In this document: positions 36,223-43,824 of the stretch, in pieces
How the letters are laid out: every line of letters starts with the position of its first letter
Numbering within the stretch: the stretch's first letter is position 1
Source: Leifsonia aquatica H1aii
Lineage (GTDB): Bacteria > Actinomycetota > Actinomycetes > Actinomycetales > Microbacteriaceae
Length of the DNA: 64,000 nt
Reading direction: 5' to 3'
NCBI RefSeq assembly: GCF_000633535.1
Contig: NZ_AYMR01000007.1
Coordinates: 310,001-374,000 of the forward strand
Notes under the pieces: generated by a model
What the model saw: only the letters and a program-made list of their open reading frames with translations
Told to the model about the DNA's origin: nothing
Database searches by the model: none
Program-made: the position numbers and the translations under genes

Positions 36223-37143
36223 GATCGGGTGCCGGATCGGGATGCGCTGCGAAGCGTGCGGCGCATCGGCGATCCGAGTCGTGCGCGCATCCTGCGGATC
36301 CTGCTGGAGGCACCGGAAGGGCGTGAGTCCGTCACGCGACTCGCCGTGCGGCTCGGGCTGCGGCAGCCGACCGTCTCCCACCACCTGAAGCTGCTGCGCG
36401 AGGACGAGCTGGTGGTGCGGGTCCAGGACGGGCGGACCGCGTGGTACTCGATCGCTCCAACCGAGGTCGACCGGGTCGCCGCACTCGTCGGAGAGGACCC
36501 GCTCCCGAGATCGGAGGCGTCCGCGGATGAGGCGGCCGCACTCCCCCGCATCGTCGCCGATCTCACCACGCGTTATCGCGGCGTGCTCGCGCCGGAGAGC
36601 ATCGAGCTGTACGTCCGGGACAGCTACGCCCGCCTCGACGGGCGCGCGGGACGGGCGTCGCTGGCCAGTGCGTTCGCCGTGTCTCGGTTGGATGCTCTGC
36701 TGCGATGGACCGACGAGCGATCCAACGCGCCGTCCCGTACGCCCGAGGTGCTCTTCGTGTGCGTGCAGAATGCGGGCCGCTCCCAGCTCGCCGCGGCGAT
36801 CCTGCGCCAGCTCGCCGGGGATCGCGTGGTCGTCCGCACGGCCGGCTCCGAACCCGCCGATGCCGTCCGTTCGACGATCGTGGCCGTGCTCGACGAGGTC
36901 GGTACTCCCCTGGGCGCCGAGTTCCCGAAGCCGCTGACCGATGAGGTGGTGCGCGCGGCCGACTACGTGGTCACGATGGGCTGCGGGGACGCTTGCCCGG
37001 TCTACCCCGGCCGGGTCTACCTCGACTGGGACATCCCCGACCCCGCCCCCCTGCCGATCGACGCCGTCCGGGAGATCCGCGACGACATCGAACAGCGGGT
37101 CCGCGACCTGCTGAGTGGCATCGAGGGTCGGCACCGACCGTGA
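36220..37143 (+). CDS. ArsR regulator fused to arsenate reductase (LMW-phosphatase type)
   Basis: This 307-residue fusion protein carries an ArsR winged helix at residues 10-85 (IGDPSRARILRILLEAP, then RLGLRQPTVSHHLKLLRE), a helical linker with a three-helix segment (about 100-160), and a low-molecular-weight-phosphatase arsenate reductase with the P-loop CVQNAGRS (Cys181, Arg187) and MGCGDACPVYPG with the resolving cysteines. It would repress through the inverted repeat over its own start and also reduce arsenate to arsenite. No ribosome site precedes the ATG, so the mRNA may be leaderless. I see no separate arsenite-binding cysteine pair in the ArsR part. Confidence 0.9.
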   Translation: MDRVPDRDALRSVRRIGDPSRARILRILLEAPEGRESVTRLAVRLGLRQPTVSHHLKLLREDELVVRVQDGRTAWYSIAPTEVDRVAALVGEDPLPRSEASADEAAALPRIVADLTTRYRGVLAPESIELYVRDSYARLDGRAGRASLASAFAVSRLDALLRWTDERSNAPSRTPEVLFVCVQNAGRSQLAAAILRQLAGDRVVVRTAGSEPADAVRSTIVAVLDEVGTPLGAEFPKPLTDEVVRAADYVVTMGCGDACPVYPGRVYLDWDIPDPAPLPIDAVREIRDDIEQRVRDLLSGIEGRHRP

Positions 37144-37167
37144 TCGCGTTCGCCGCATCGCATAAGC

Positions 37168-37185
37168 CATAGATATCGGTCTATG
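37168..37185. promoter_or_regulatory. ArsR operator 2, upstream of arsC
   Basis: CATAGA-TATCGG-TCTATG has the same arms and spacing as the site at 36205-36222 and lies 28 bp before the arsC ATG. This shows that the arsC gene is under the same repressor. Confidence 0.85.
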
Positions 37186-37213
37186 CTTTCGGACGAGAGA
37201 AAGCGAGTCCCCG

Positions 37214-37627
37214 ATGCCCCTCACCACCCCGACCGTGCTGTTCGTCTGCGTGCACAACGCCGGTCGCTCGCAGATGGCCGCCGCGTTCCTGCGCGAACTC
37301 GCCGGCGGCCGGGTCGAGGTCCTCTCCGCCGGCTCCGAGCCCGCGGACCGGCTCAACACGGCGGTCGTTCAGGCGATGGCCGAGGTGGGCATCGACATCG
37401 TGAATGAGCAGCCGAAGATCCTCACCACCGAGGCCGTGAGGGAGTCTGACGTGGTGATCACCATGGGGTGCGGGGACACCTGTCCGATCTTCCCCGGGAA
37501 GCGCTACGAGGACTGGGAGCTCACCGATCCGGCTGGTCGCGCCGTCGACGAGGTGCGCACCATCCGCGACGAGATCAGGCGCCGGGTCGAGAACCTGCTG
37601 GCCGAGCTGAACCCCGCGACGGCCTGA
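37214..37627 (+). CDS. arsC: Arsenate reductase ArsC (LMW-phosphatase family)
   Basis: A 137-residue single-domain arsenate reductase. The P-loop is FVCVHNAGRSQMA with Cys12 and Arg18, and the relay cysteines are C86 and C90 in MGCGDTCP. It reduces arsenate to arsenite in the cytosol with thioredoxin- or mycothiol-type electrons. It is closely similar to the C-terminal half of the preceding fusion, so one arose by duplication. It has its own operator. No arsenite efflux gene (arsB or acr3) lies in the window. Confidence 0.94.
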   Translation: MPLTTPTVLFVCVHNAGRSQMAAAFLRELAGGRVEVLSAGSEPADRLNTAVVQAMAEVGIDIVNEQPKILTTEAVRESDVVITMGCGDTCPIFPGKRYEDWELTDPAGRAVDEVRTIRDEIRRRVENLLAELNPATA

Positions 37628-37924
37628 GCAGACGGCGGCGCCGGATGCCGCGCATCATCTTCGAACCGGCCCGGGTTCGCTCCATCGCGAGCCGCCGCCA
37701 CGTGCACAGAGGGGCGTGAGCGGCCCTCGGGCGTGGCCGAGGACGACACCGGAGCGTCGGAGCGACCGCCGGTCGGATCATCCGGAGGAATGACCGGGCT
37801 GCACCGTGCGACCGACGCGGCCGCTGGCCCACCGGAAATACCGTGGGCACCAGGCCCGACGATACGCCGGGCCCGGCGGCAGGTCCGCCACTGCTGCCAC
37901 CCCACAACTCGGAGGAGCCTGCCC
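37628..37924. other. Intergenic stretch, nothing recognised
   Basis: About 300 GC-rich bases between arsC and the membrane hydrolase. A short repeat GAACC-GGCCC-GGGTTC near 37664 could be a weak hairpin. An upstream extension of the hydrolase frame runs through here but has a poor composition and a worse start. Confidence 0.45.
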
Positions 37925-39265
37925 GTGCCCTGGATCGACATCTCCGCGACGCTCTTGATCGTCGCCGCCCTCATCGTCGGGGCATTCACCCGGAGACGGA
38001 GCGCCGTCCCTGTGATCGCCGTCGGCACGGCGGCCGTGGTGCTGCTCGTGGTCGCCGCACTGCTGGAGGGGATGCGGATGCAGGTGGTCGGCGGATTCGT
38101 CGCCGCGGCGGTCGGAGCCGCCGTGGTGCTCTGGATGCGGTCGCGCACCGCGCCACGACTCGCGGTCGCCGGGACGTCGGTGGTCGCGGTCGGCGTGCTC
38201 GGCATCGCCGCGGTGGCGTGGGTGCTGCCGCCGATGTCGGTGCCGGCCCCGACCGGCTCGCACGCCGTCGGCGTCACCAGCCACGTCTGGACGGACCCCA
38301 CGCGCGACGCCCGCGGCGGCAGCACTCCGGGTCAGCAGCGCTCGCTGCCGGTGACCATCTGGTACCCGGCCGAGCGCGCCGGCTCCCCCTCGCCGTACCT
38401 CCCGCAGGAATCGACCCGCACGGCGCTGACGGCGGCCCTCGCGCAGCAGTACGGTCTCCCGCCGCTCCTGTTCGACGGCCTCCGGCGCGCGACGAGCGAG
38501 GAGACGTGGGAGGCGCCGGCCGCCCACGGCTCGTTCCCCGTCGTGATCGCGTCCCCCGGATTCGCGAGCACGCGCTGGTTCTTCACCTCGTGGGCCGAGG
38601 AGCTCGTCAGCCACGGCATCGTCGTGATCGCCGTCGACCATCCGTACGACGCGGCGGTGGCCGAGCTCGCCGACGGCACACTGGCCACCGACGAGCAGGA
38701 GGCGACCGGCGACGATGCGGCGGACCAGGCCGCGGCCGATCGCGCCGCCGGCGTGCGCGCGGCCGACGTGCGGGCGATCATCGACCACCTGGAGGCGACG
38801 CCGTCACCGGCGCCCGAGCTGGTGGGAGCGGACCTCACGACGATCGTCGCCGCGGGCCACTCCGCGGGCGGTGCGAGCGCCATCGAGGCGGCACGGCTCG
38901 ACGACCGCATCACCGGAGTCGTGGACATCGACGGGATGCCCCGCTCCCCCGCCGGCACCCGCCTCAGCCAACCCCTCGTCGCGGTCGTCGCCGGGGACAT
39001 GGACCCGAACCCGGAGTACGGGCAGGCGCTGAACAGCCTCCTGAGCGGTGGCACCGGCGCACGGGTCACGCTCGACGGCGTCGCGCATCTGGGGATGATG
39101 GACGCGAGCCGGCTCCTCGGCCCGGTGCCGGGCCTCACCGGCGTGAATGGTCCCGACGGCCCACGACGCGCGGCCCAGGCGACGTTGACGCTCGTCACGG
39201 CGGTGGAGACGGGCCGCCCCCTCGACCTGGCGGCGCTGCGACGGGTCGGGAAGGTCCAGGGGTGA
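37925..39265 (+). CDS. Membrane-anchored alpha/beta-hydrolase (PAF-acetylhydrolase-like)
   Basis: This 446-residue protein has about four N-terminal transmembrane helices (residues 5-110) and an extracytoplasmic alpha/beta-hydrolase domain. The nucleophile motif is GHSAGG with Ser313. VTIWYPAE and SFPVVIASPGFAST are typical of the platelet-activating-factor acetylhydrolase/dienelactone-hydrolase-like group. The acid in GDMDPNPEYG and the His in VAHLGMMD complete the triad. GTG 37925 is chosen because GGAGGAG lies seven bases upstream. The substrate is unknown, possibly a lipid ester. Confidence 0.85.
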   Translation: MPWIDISATLLIVAALIVGAFTRRRSAVPVIAVGTAAVVLLVVAALLEGMRMQVVGGFVAAAVGAAVVLWMRSRTAPRLAVAGTSVVAVGVLGIAAVAWVLPPMSVPAPTGSHAVGVTSHVWTDPTRDARGGSTPGQQRSLPVTIWYPAERAGSPSPYLPQESTRTALTAALAQQYGLPPLLFDGLRRATSEETWEAPAAHGSFPVVIASPGFASTRWFFTSWAEELVSHGIVVIAVDHPYDAAVAELADGTLATDEQEATGDDAADQAAADRAAGVRAADVRAIIDHLEATPSPAPELVGADLTTIVAAGHSAGGASAIEAARLDDRITGVVDIDGMPRSPAGTRLSQPLVAVVAGDMDPNPEYGQALNSLLSGGTGARVTLDGVAHLGMMDASRLLGPVPGLTGVNGPDGPRRAAQATLTLVTAVETGRPLDLAALRRVGKVQG

Positions 39266-39538
39266 ACCGAGGCGCTCGCGACCACGAGGCGCGCGCGAGT
39301 ACCGAGGCGAGCGTGCACGCGGCGTGCAGAGTCTGTACGTTCTCTCAGACATGCTCCGCGGTGCTGCACACTCCCCCGTCGCCGCGGCCCGCCACCGTCC
39401 GTCCGGCCCCCGTCGGCGGGTAGGCGACACGGTCGCGGCCGGCCGGCGATGCGGCCGCTCGCAGTGGGTCTGCGGGCTTTACCAGGTTCGTTCTGATCAC
39501 ACTCGTATGTCGATGCGAACGAACGAAGGGACCCCTCC
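39266..39538. other. Intergenic stretch upstream of the LCP gene
   Basis: About 270 bases with no coding evidence. It presumably holds the promoter of the LCP gene; I see no clear -35/-10 pair or terminator. Confidence 0.4.
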
Positions 39539-40813
39539 GTGAGCGAACAGAACGTCGGGCCGCGCCATCAGCGTGGCCGCCGGATCCGGAGGCGCCGCAT
39601 CGTCGGCCTCGTGGCGGGGGCCGTCGCCGTCGTGCTCGTCGCCGCGGGCGGGGTGGCCGTGTGGAAGTACATCGACCTGACGAACGGCATACACCGCTCC
39701 CCGATCGCCCTGCCGACCGGCACCTCCACGCCGGGCATCGCCCAGAACACCGGCGAGGCCAACATCCTCGTGATGGGCCTCGACAGCCGCGTCGACCAGG
39801 AGGGCAAGCCGCTTCCCGCCGAGATGTACGACGCGATCCGCGCCGGCGACGCCTCCGACGGCGGGTACAACGCCAACGTGCTGATGCTGATCCACATCCC
39901 TGCTGGCGGAGGCAAAGCGACCGGGATCTCCATCCCGCGTGACGACTATGCGGAGCTGGCCGGCGCCCCGGACGGCGTGACGAAGTCGAAGATCAAGGAG
40001 GCGTACGGCCTCCGGCTGGACGAGAAGCTCACCGAGCTGCGCCGAGAGGGCATCGAAGGGGACGACGCCTACCAGCAGGCACGGACCGCCGCGCGGCAGA
40101 CCCAGATCCAGACGGTCTCCGACTTCCTCGGCGGCGTGCGGATCGACCACTTCGTCGAGATCACGATGGCGGCCTTCTACGAGATCGCGACGGCCGTGCA
40201 GCCGATCACCGTCTGCCTGAACCAGGCGACCCAGGATCGCTTCTCCGGCGCCGACTTCCCGGCCGGCGTGCAGGAGATCAGCGCCTCCCAGGCGATGAGT
40301 TTCGTGCGCCAGCGCCGCGACACCGGCCCGTCCGACCTCGAGCTCACCGACCTGGACCGCACCCGCCGCCAGCAGGCGTTCATCGTCTCGCTCGCGGTCA
40401 AGCTGCGGGAGGCGAAGACGTTCACCGACTTCGGCACCCTGCAGACCCTGATCGACACGGCCAAGAAGTACATCGCCCTCGACGATGGCTTCGACCTGCT
40501 CAGCTTCGCCGGCCAGGCACAGCGGCTGGCCGGCGGCAACATCGTCTTCGAGACGCTCCCCGTGGAACGCTACGAGACGATCGACGGCAAAGCGGTGAAC
40601 GTCGTCGACAGCGAGAAGATCCACGCGATCGTGGCAGCCGTGCTGAATCCGCCCGCGGAGAGCCCCAGCACTCCGGCGACGGACGCGCCCGGTGGTGCGA
40701 CGACGAGCGACGTCCCTGCGGACCCGGGCACCGAGTCGTCCGCCCCGCCCGCCAACACCTACACGGACGCGAGCACGCCGCTGCACTCCGGCGCCATCCC
40801 CTGTGTGAACTGA
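39539..40813 (+). CDS. LytR-CpsA-Psr (LCP) family cell-wall ligase
   Basis: A 424-residue membrane-anchored protein. It has a short basic cytoplasmic N-terminus, one helix (IVGLVAGAVAVVLVAAGGVAVW) and an external LCP domain. Motifs are ANILVMGLDSRVD, GISIPRDDYAEL, GGVRIDHFVEI and SFVRQRRDTGPSDLELTDLDR. LCP proteins transfer undecaprenyl-linked polymers onto peptidoglycan. The C-terminal 60 residues are Pro/Ser/Thr-rich and end with two cysteines not expected to be catalytic. The start is GTG 39539. Confidence 0.92.
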   Translation: MSEQNVGPRHQRGRRIRRRRIVGLVAGAVAVVLVAAGGVAVWKYIDLTNGIHRSPIALPTGTSTPGIAQNTGEANILVMGLDSRVDQEGKPLPAEMYDAIRAGDASDGGYNANVLMLIHIPAGGGKATGISIPRDDYAELAGAPDGVTKSKIKEAYGLRLDEKLTELRREGIEGDDAYQQARTAARQTQIQTVSDFLGGVRIDHFVEITMAAFYEIATAVQPITVCLNQATQDRFSGADFPAGVQEISASQAMSFVRQRRDTGPSDLELTDLDRTRRQQAFIVSLAVKLREAKTFTDFGTLQTLIDTAKKYIALDDGFDLLSFAGQAQRLAGGNIVFETLPVERYETIDGKAVNVVDSEKIHAIVAAVLNPPAESPSTPATDAPGGATTSDVPADPGTESSAPPANTYTDASTPLHSGAIPCVN

Positions 40814-40829
40814 GCGCACGCGACGTCGG

Positions 40830-41288
40830 CTAGCGGGATCCGGTCGCGTGATCCCCCTCCGCCGCCTGCAGGTTCTCGCGGAGCCGTCGAGCCACCCGCA
40901 CCGCCGTGGCGAGGTCCTCCTCCCCGACCGCCGCGGCCGTCCTGCGCGCCCAGGCGGTGCGGGCCGGACGGATGCGCTCCAGCGCCGCCCTCCCCCGCTC
41001 GGTGAGCGCGACGAGGGGCGCACGGGCGTCGAGCGGGTCCGGTGTGCGCGTCACCAGGCCCGCGCGTTCCAGCGCCGCGACGCCCTCCGCGGCCGATTGG
41101 CGTCGCATCCCGCGGCGGCGTGCGATCCCGGCGACGCTCAGCGGTCCGTGCGCCACCGCACCGAGCGTCAGCCAGCGCGCCGCGGTGAGCCCCTCCTCCG
41201 CCGCCATCGCGTCCCCGGCGGAGGTGAAGGCGTCGGCCAGGCGGAACACCTCGTCGACCAGCTCGGTGAGCTGCCGTTCCGCGCTCAC
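40830..41288 (-). CDS. MarR-family transcriptional regulator
   Basis: A 152-residue winged-helix regulator. The MarR core spans ARWLTLGAVAHGPLSVAGIARRRGMRRQSAAEGVAALERAGLVTRTPDPLDAR in family order, residues 45-97. It starts at GTG 41288, overlapping the stop of the VOC gene (GTGA), so the two are coupled. A longer frame upstream is not coding. It probably controls itself and the VOC gene through the repeat at 41666-41679. Confidence 0.88.
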   Translation of the reverse strand: MSAERQLTELVDEVFRLADAFTSAGDAMAAEEGLTAARWLTLGAVAHGPLSVAGIARRRGMRRQSAAEGVAALERAGLVTRTPDPLDARAPLVALTERGRAALERIRPARTAWARRTAAAVGEEDLATAVRVARRLRENLQAAEGDHATGSR

Positions 41289-41644
41289 CGCTGCTCGACC
41301 AGGCAGACGACATGGCCGTCGGGGTCGCGCACGACGGCCATCCGCTCGCCCCAGGGCTGCTCTGCAGGCGGGTCGATCACCGCGCCGCCGAGAGCGGCCC
41401 AGCGGTCGACGGCCGCGTCCATCCCGGCCAGGGCGAAGGCGGGAGCGACGGCGGCATCCGATGGCACGGCGGGGCGCTCGTGCAGCATGAGCACGGTGCC
41501 GTCCCCGGTCTGCAGCCAGGCGACGGGACCCTCCCTGTTCTGTACCCGCAGGCGCAGCAGGTCCGCGTAGAACGCGAGGGAGGCCGGAAGCGAGGAGACG
41601 GAGACGATGAGCCGGTGCAACGCGGCGGCGGAGGTCGTGGACAC
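41285..41644 (-). CDS. VOC-family (glyoxalase/bleomycin-resistance-like) protein
   Basis: This 119-residue protein has two beta-alpha-beta-beta-beta units. It begins HRLIVSVSSLPASLAFYADLLRLRV and ends VVRDPDGHVVCLVEQ, with the usual C-terminal glutamate. Metal ligands are incomplete to my eye. It may be a dioxygenase, isomerase or binding protein. It is translated from GTG 41644 and coupled to the MarR gene. Confidence 0.88.
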   Translation of the reverse strand: MSTTSAAALHRLIVSVSSLPASLAFYADLLRLRVQNREGPVAWLQTGDGTVLMLHERPAVPSDAAVAPAFALAGMDAAVDRWAALGGAVIDPPAEQPWGERMAVVRDPDGHVVCLVEQR

Positions 41645-41665
41645 GAGGATCAGTGTGCGCGTATC

Positions 41666-41679
41666 GACAGGGGCCTGTC
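41666..41679. promoter_or_regulatory. Inverted repeat at the VOC-MarR promoter
   Basis: GACAGG-GG-CCTGTC is a perfect 6-bp inverted repeat overlapping a minus-strand TTGACA (41681-41676), 32 bp before the VOC start. It is the probable operator of the MarR protein. Confidence 0.55.
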
Positions 41680-41806
41680 AATATGTCGTGACCGATGTCA
41701 CCCCTGCTCCTGACACCTCGCCACTTCTGCGCCGCGGTCCGGGCCGCTTGGCTGGGAGCACACAGCGGGCCGCACCCGACCCGCACGCACCGAGAACGAG
41801 AGCCGC

Positions 41807-42760
41807 ATGCGCAGACCCGTGAAGATCACCCTCCTGAGCCTGGGCGCCATCGTGGCGCTCCCCGTGCTGCTGTTGACGACGACGACCGTCGTGAACGCCA
41901 TGGCGACGAACGCGGAGCGATCGCAGATCGCCGACTACGGCCGGCGCGTCCCGGTCGACGGCAAGCGCATGAACGTCGTCGTCGCCGGCACGGATGCCGC
42001 AGGCAGCGACACGATCGTGCTGCTGCCCGGCCTGGGGACGGCGGCACCGGGCCTGGACTTCCAGCCCCTGATCGCGGCGCTGGCACCGACGCATCGGGTC
42101 GTCGCCGTCGAACCGTTCGGTACCGGTCTGAGCGATCAGACCACGGTCCCGCGCACGGCCGCCACGATCGCGCGGGAGGTGCACGCGGCGCTGCAGCAGC
42201 TGGGCATCCACCGCTACGTGCTGATGGGCCATTCGATCGCCGGCGTGTACGCGCTCGCCTACAGCACCGCCTACGCGGACGAGCTGGTCGCGTTCGTGGG
42301 GATCGACAGCAGCGTGCCCGGACAGCCGGGCTGGGACGATCCGTCGGCGGCGGACGGCTTGGCGGTGCTCGGCGGCCTCGGGCTCGTCCGGGCGCTGGGG
42401 GCGCTCGCCCCGGACCCGTACGAGGGCCTCGGCTATTCGGAGGAGACGCGTCGGCAGCTGCGGCTGCTGACCGCACAGAACGGCACCGGCCCGGCCATCC
42501 TCGACGAGATGAGCCGCGCCCGCGAGAACTTCGCGGCGGTGGCCGGAACGACCTTCCCGGCATCGCTGCCGGTCCTGCTGTTCGTCGTCGCGGACGACCC
42601 CGAGGCGCCGGGCTGGCTGCAGCTGCACGAACGCCAGGCGGCGACCGTCGAGCGGGGCGAGGTGATCGCCCTCGACGGCGACCAGTACCTCCACCACACG
42701 CAATCGGCCGCCATCGCGCGGGACACGACGGCCTTCCTGCGGAGTCTGCCGGCGGACTGA
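41807..42760 (+). CDS. Membrane-anchored alpha/beta-hydrolase
   Basis: A 317-residue hydrolase with an N-terminal membrane segment (ITLLSLGAIVALPVLLL). The active-site elements are LLPGLGTAAPG (oxyanion loop), GHSIAG with Ser143, an acid near FVVADDPEAPG and the His in QYLHHTQS. It resembles haloperoxidase/esterase-type proteins. The substrate is unknown. It stands alone, facing the GNAT gene on the opposite strand with 21 bp between the stops. Confidence 0.88.
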   Translation: MRRPVKITLLSLGAIVALPVLLLTTTTVVNAMATNAERSQIADYGRRVPVDGKRMNVVVAGTDAAGSDTIVLLPGLGTAAPGLDFQPLIAALAPTHRVVAVEPFGTGLSDQTTVPRTAATIAREVHAALQQLGIHRYVLMGHSIAGVYALAYSTAYADELVAFVGIDSSVPGQPGWDDPSAADGLAVLGGLGLVRALGALAPDPYEGLGYSEETRRQLRLLTAQNGTGPAILDEMSRARENFAAVAGTTFPASLPVLLFVVADDPEAPGWLQLHERQAATVERGEVIALDGDQYLHHTQSAAIARDTTAFLRSLPAD

Positions 42761-42781
42761 TCCGGAGGTTGCGCCCGGGCC

Positions 42782-43315
42782 TCAGTCCTCGATCGGCAGT
42801 CCCCGCCCCGTCGGCACCGGGTCGGTCGCCAGGCGCGCGTGGGTCTCCACGTCGAACCGCTCGTCGCCGTAGCGCAGCTTGGCGCGCTCGAGACCCTCCG
42901 CGACGAATCCCGCCCGGGATGCCACGTGGCACGACGCCGGGTTGTTCACCCGGTGCCCGAGTTCGAGCCGGAAGAGGCCGTCGGCGAAGGCATAGTCGAC
43001 GACGGCGGTCAGGGCGTCCGTCGCGAGCCCGCGACCCCGGGCGCCCGCGGCGAGCCAGTAGGACACCCAGGCGGTCTCGTGCCGCCATTCGATCGCCGAG
43101 AGAGCGATGTCGCCGACCGCCACCCCGTCGTCGACGATCGCCCAGTGCTTGGTGCGACCGCCGAAGGGCAGGGCGGAGGCGATGTGGGCGGCGGCCTGGT
43201 CGGTCGTCGACAGGTCCACGTCGGGGAACTGCGTGTCCAGATCGGCGGCGGAGGCGCGAGCGGCCACCAGCGCCGGCGCGTCCGTGGGCCGCCAGGGGCG
43301 CAGGAGGACCGTCAT
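42782..43315 (-). CDS. GNAT-family N-acetyltransferase (RimJ/RimL-like)
   Basis: A 177-residue acetyltransferase. VLLRPWRPTDAPALVAARA opens the fold, ARGRGLATDALTAVVDYAF is the acetyl-CoA motif A, and LELGHRVNNPASCHVASRAGF is motif B. Such enzymes acetylate protein N-termini, small amines or peptides. I take ATG 43315; an upstream extension of this frame would cover the promoter region of the magnesium operon. Confidence 0.9.
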   Translation of the reverse strand: MTVLLRPWRPTDAPALVAARASAADLDTQFPDVDLSTTDQAAAHIASALPFGGRTKHWAIVDDGVAVGDIALSAIEWRHETAWVSYWLAAGARGRGLATDALTAVVDYAFADGLFRLELGHRVNNPASCHVASRAGFVAEGLERAKLRYGDERFDVETHARLATDPVPTGRGLPIED

Positions 43316-43395
43316 GTCCCCACCCTGCCACAGCAGCGGCACCGGGCGGAGTCCTCGAAAGCGTTCAGAGTGGCCCGCTCGTGTGGAACAGCTGC

Positions 43396-43401
43396 TACAG
43401 T
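43396..43401 (+). promoter_or_regulatory. Candidate -10 box of the magnesium operon
   Basis: TACAGT lies 13 bases upstream of the first conserved M-box base, at a suitable distance for a start at the riboswitch edge. A good -35 is not evident. Confidence 0.4.
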
Positions 43402-43413
43402 CGAACCGCAGAC

Positions 43414-43573
43414 CTTCGTTAGGCGAGGCTCCTGCGCGAACACAGGCCACTGATCTGACGACGTCGAGAGACGCCCAAGATCAGGACAGGTCTCCCCGGA
43501 TTAAGGGGTGATCCCAAGTGGCTTCCCGCTCCGGCGGGACACGTCGTGCAGTGCCGAAACTCTTACGTGGAAG
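43414..43573 (+). promoter_or_regulatory. M-box (ykoK-type) magnesium riboswitch
   Basis: The 5' edge CTTCGTTAGGCGAGGCTCCT is the hallmark M-box start. ACGACGTCGAGAGACGCCC (the GACGC core), GTGCAGTGCCGAAACTC and the 3' edge ACGTGGAAG follow in the family order and spacing, as in the B. subtilis ykoK leader. Length (160 nt) fits. It precedes an MgtA-type ATPase gene, as expected for a Mg2+-sensing riboswitch that shuts expression off when Mg2+ is plentiful. Confidence 0.93.
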
Positions 43574-43611
43574 TGTCTCGGACGAAGCATCGTGCTTCCT
43601 GCTCCCACGTC
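43564..43611 (+). promoter_or_regulatory. Alternative stems at the M-box 3' edge (expression platform candidate)
   Basis: ACGTGG (43565-43570), part of the closing P1 strand of the M-box, can instead pair with CCACGT (43605-43610). Inside this lies a compact hairpin, GAAGCA-TCG-TGCTTC (43584-43598). Competition between P1 and this longer stem could couple Mg2+ binding to termination or Rho access. There is no T-run. Confidence 0.5.
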
Positions 43612-43646
43612 TGCGAAGTGCTGCCGACCGTGAAGGAGGTGACCCG

Positions 43647-43709
43647 ATGAGCGACGGCGACAGTCGATCTCTCTGCACCCGCGGGCCGGCTCCGATGCGG
43701 TCCCTCTGA
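43647..43709 (+). CDS. 20-codon leader ORF of the magnesium operon
   Basis: AAGGAGGTGA, a near-full match to the 16S anti-Shine-Dalgarno, lies five bases before ATG 43647. The peptide reads MSDGDSRSLCTRGPAPMRSL and stops at TGA 43709, 115 bp before mgtA. The position between the M-box and an Mg2+ transporter resembles the mgtL leader of Salmonella, where ribosome movement over a proline-containing peptide adds a second control. Two prolines flank an Ala here. Confidence 0.6.
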   Translation: MSDGDSRSLCTRGPAPMRSL

Positions 43710-43824
43710 CCACGCTCCTCGTCGTCTCCGCGGGTATCCCTCCCCCAGCTGCGCTTGTGCGCGCGAACCGGGCCGCTCGCGGACCCCGGTGATTCGTCGC
43801 GCCCGAATCCGAGGAGACACTCCC

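Noticed and set aside
37660-37685. GAACCGGCCCGGGTTCG as a tRNA T-arm
   Set aside because: The surrounding bases do not fold into acceptor, D and anticodon arms. I found no convincing tRNA in the window.
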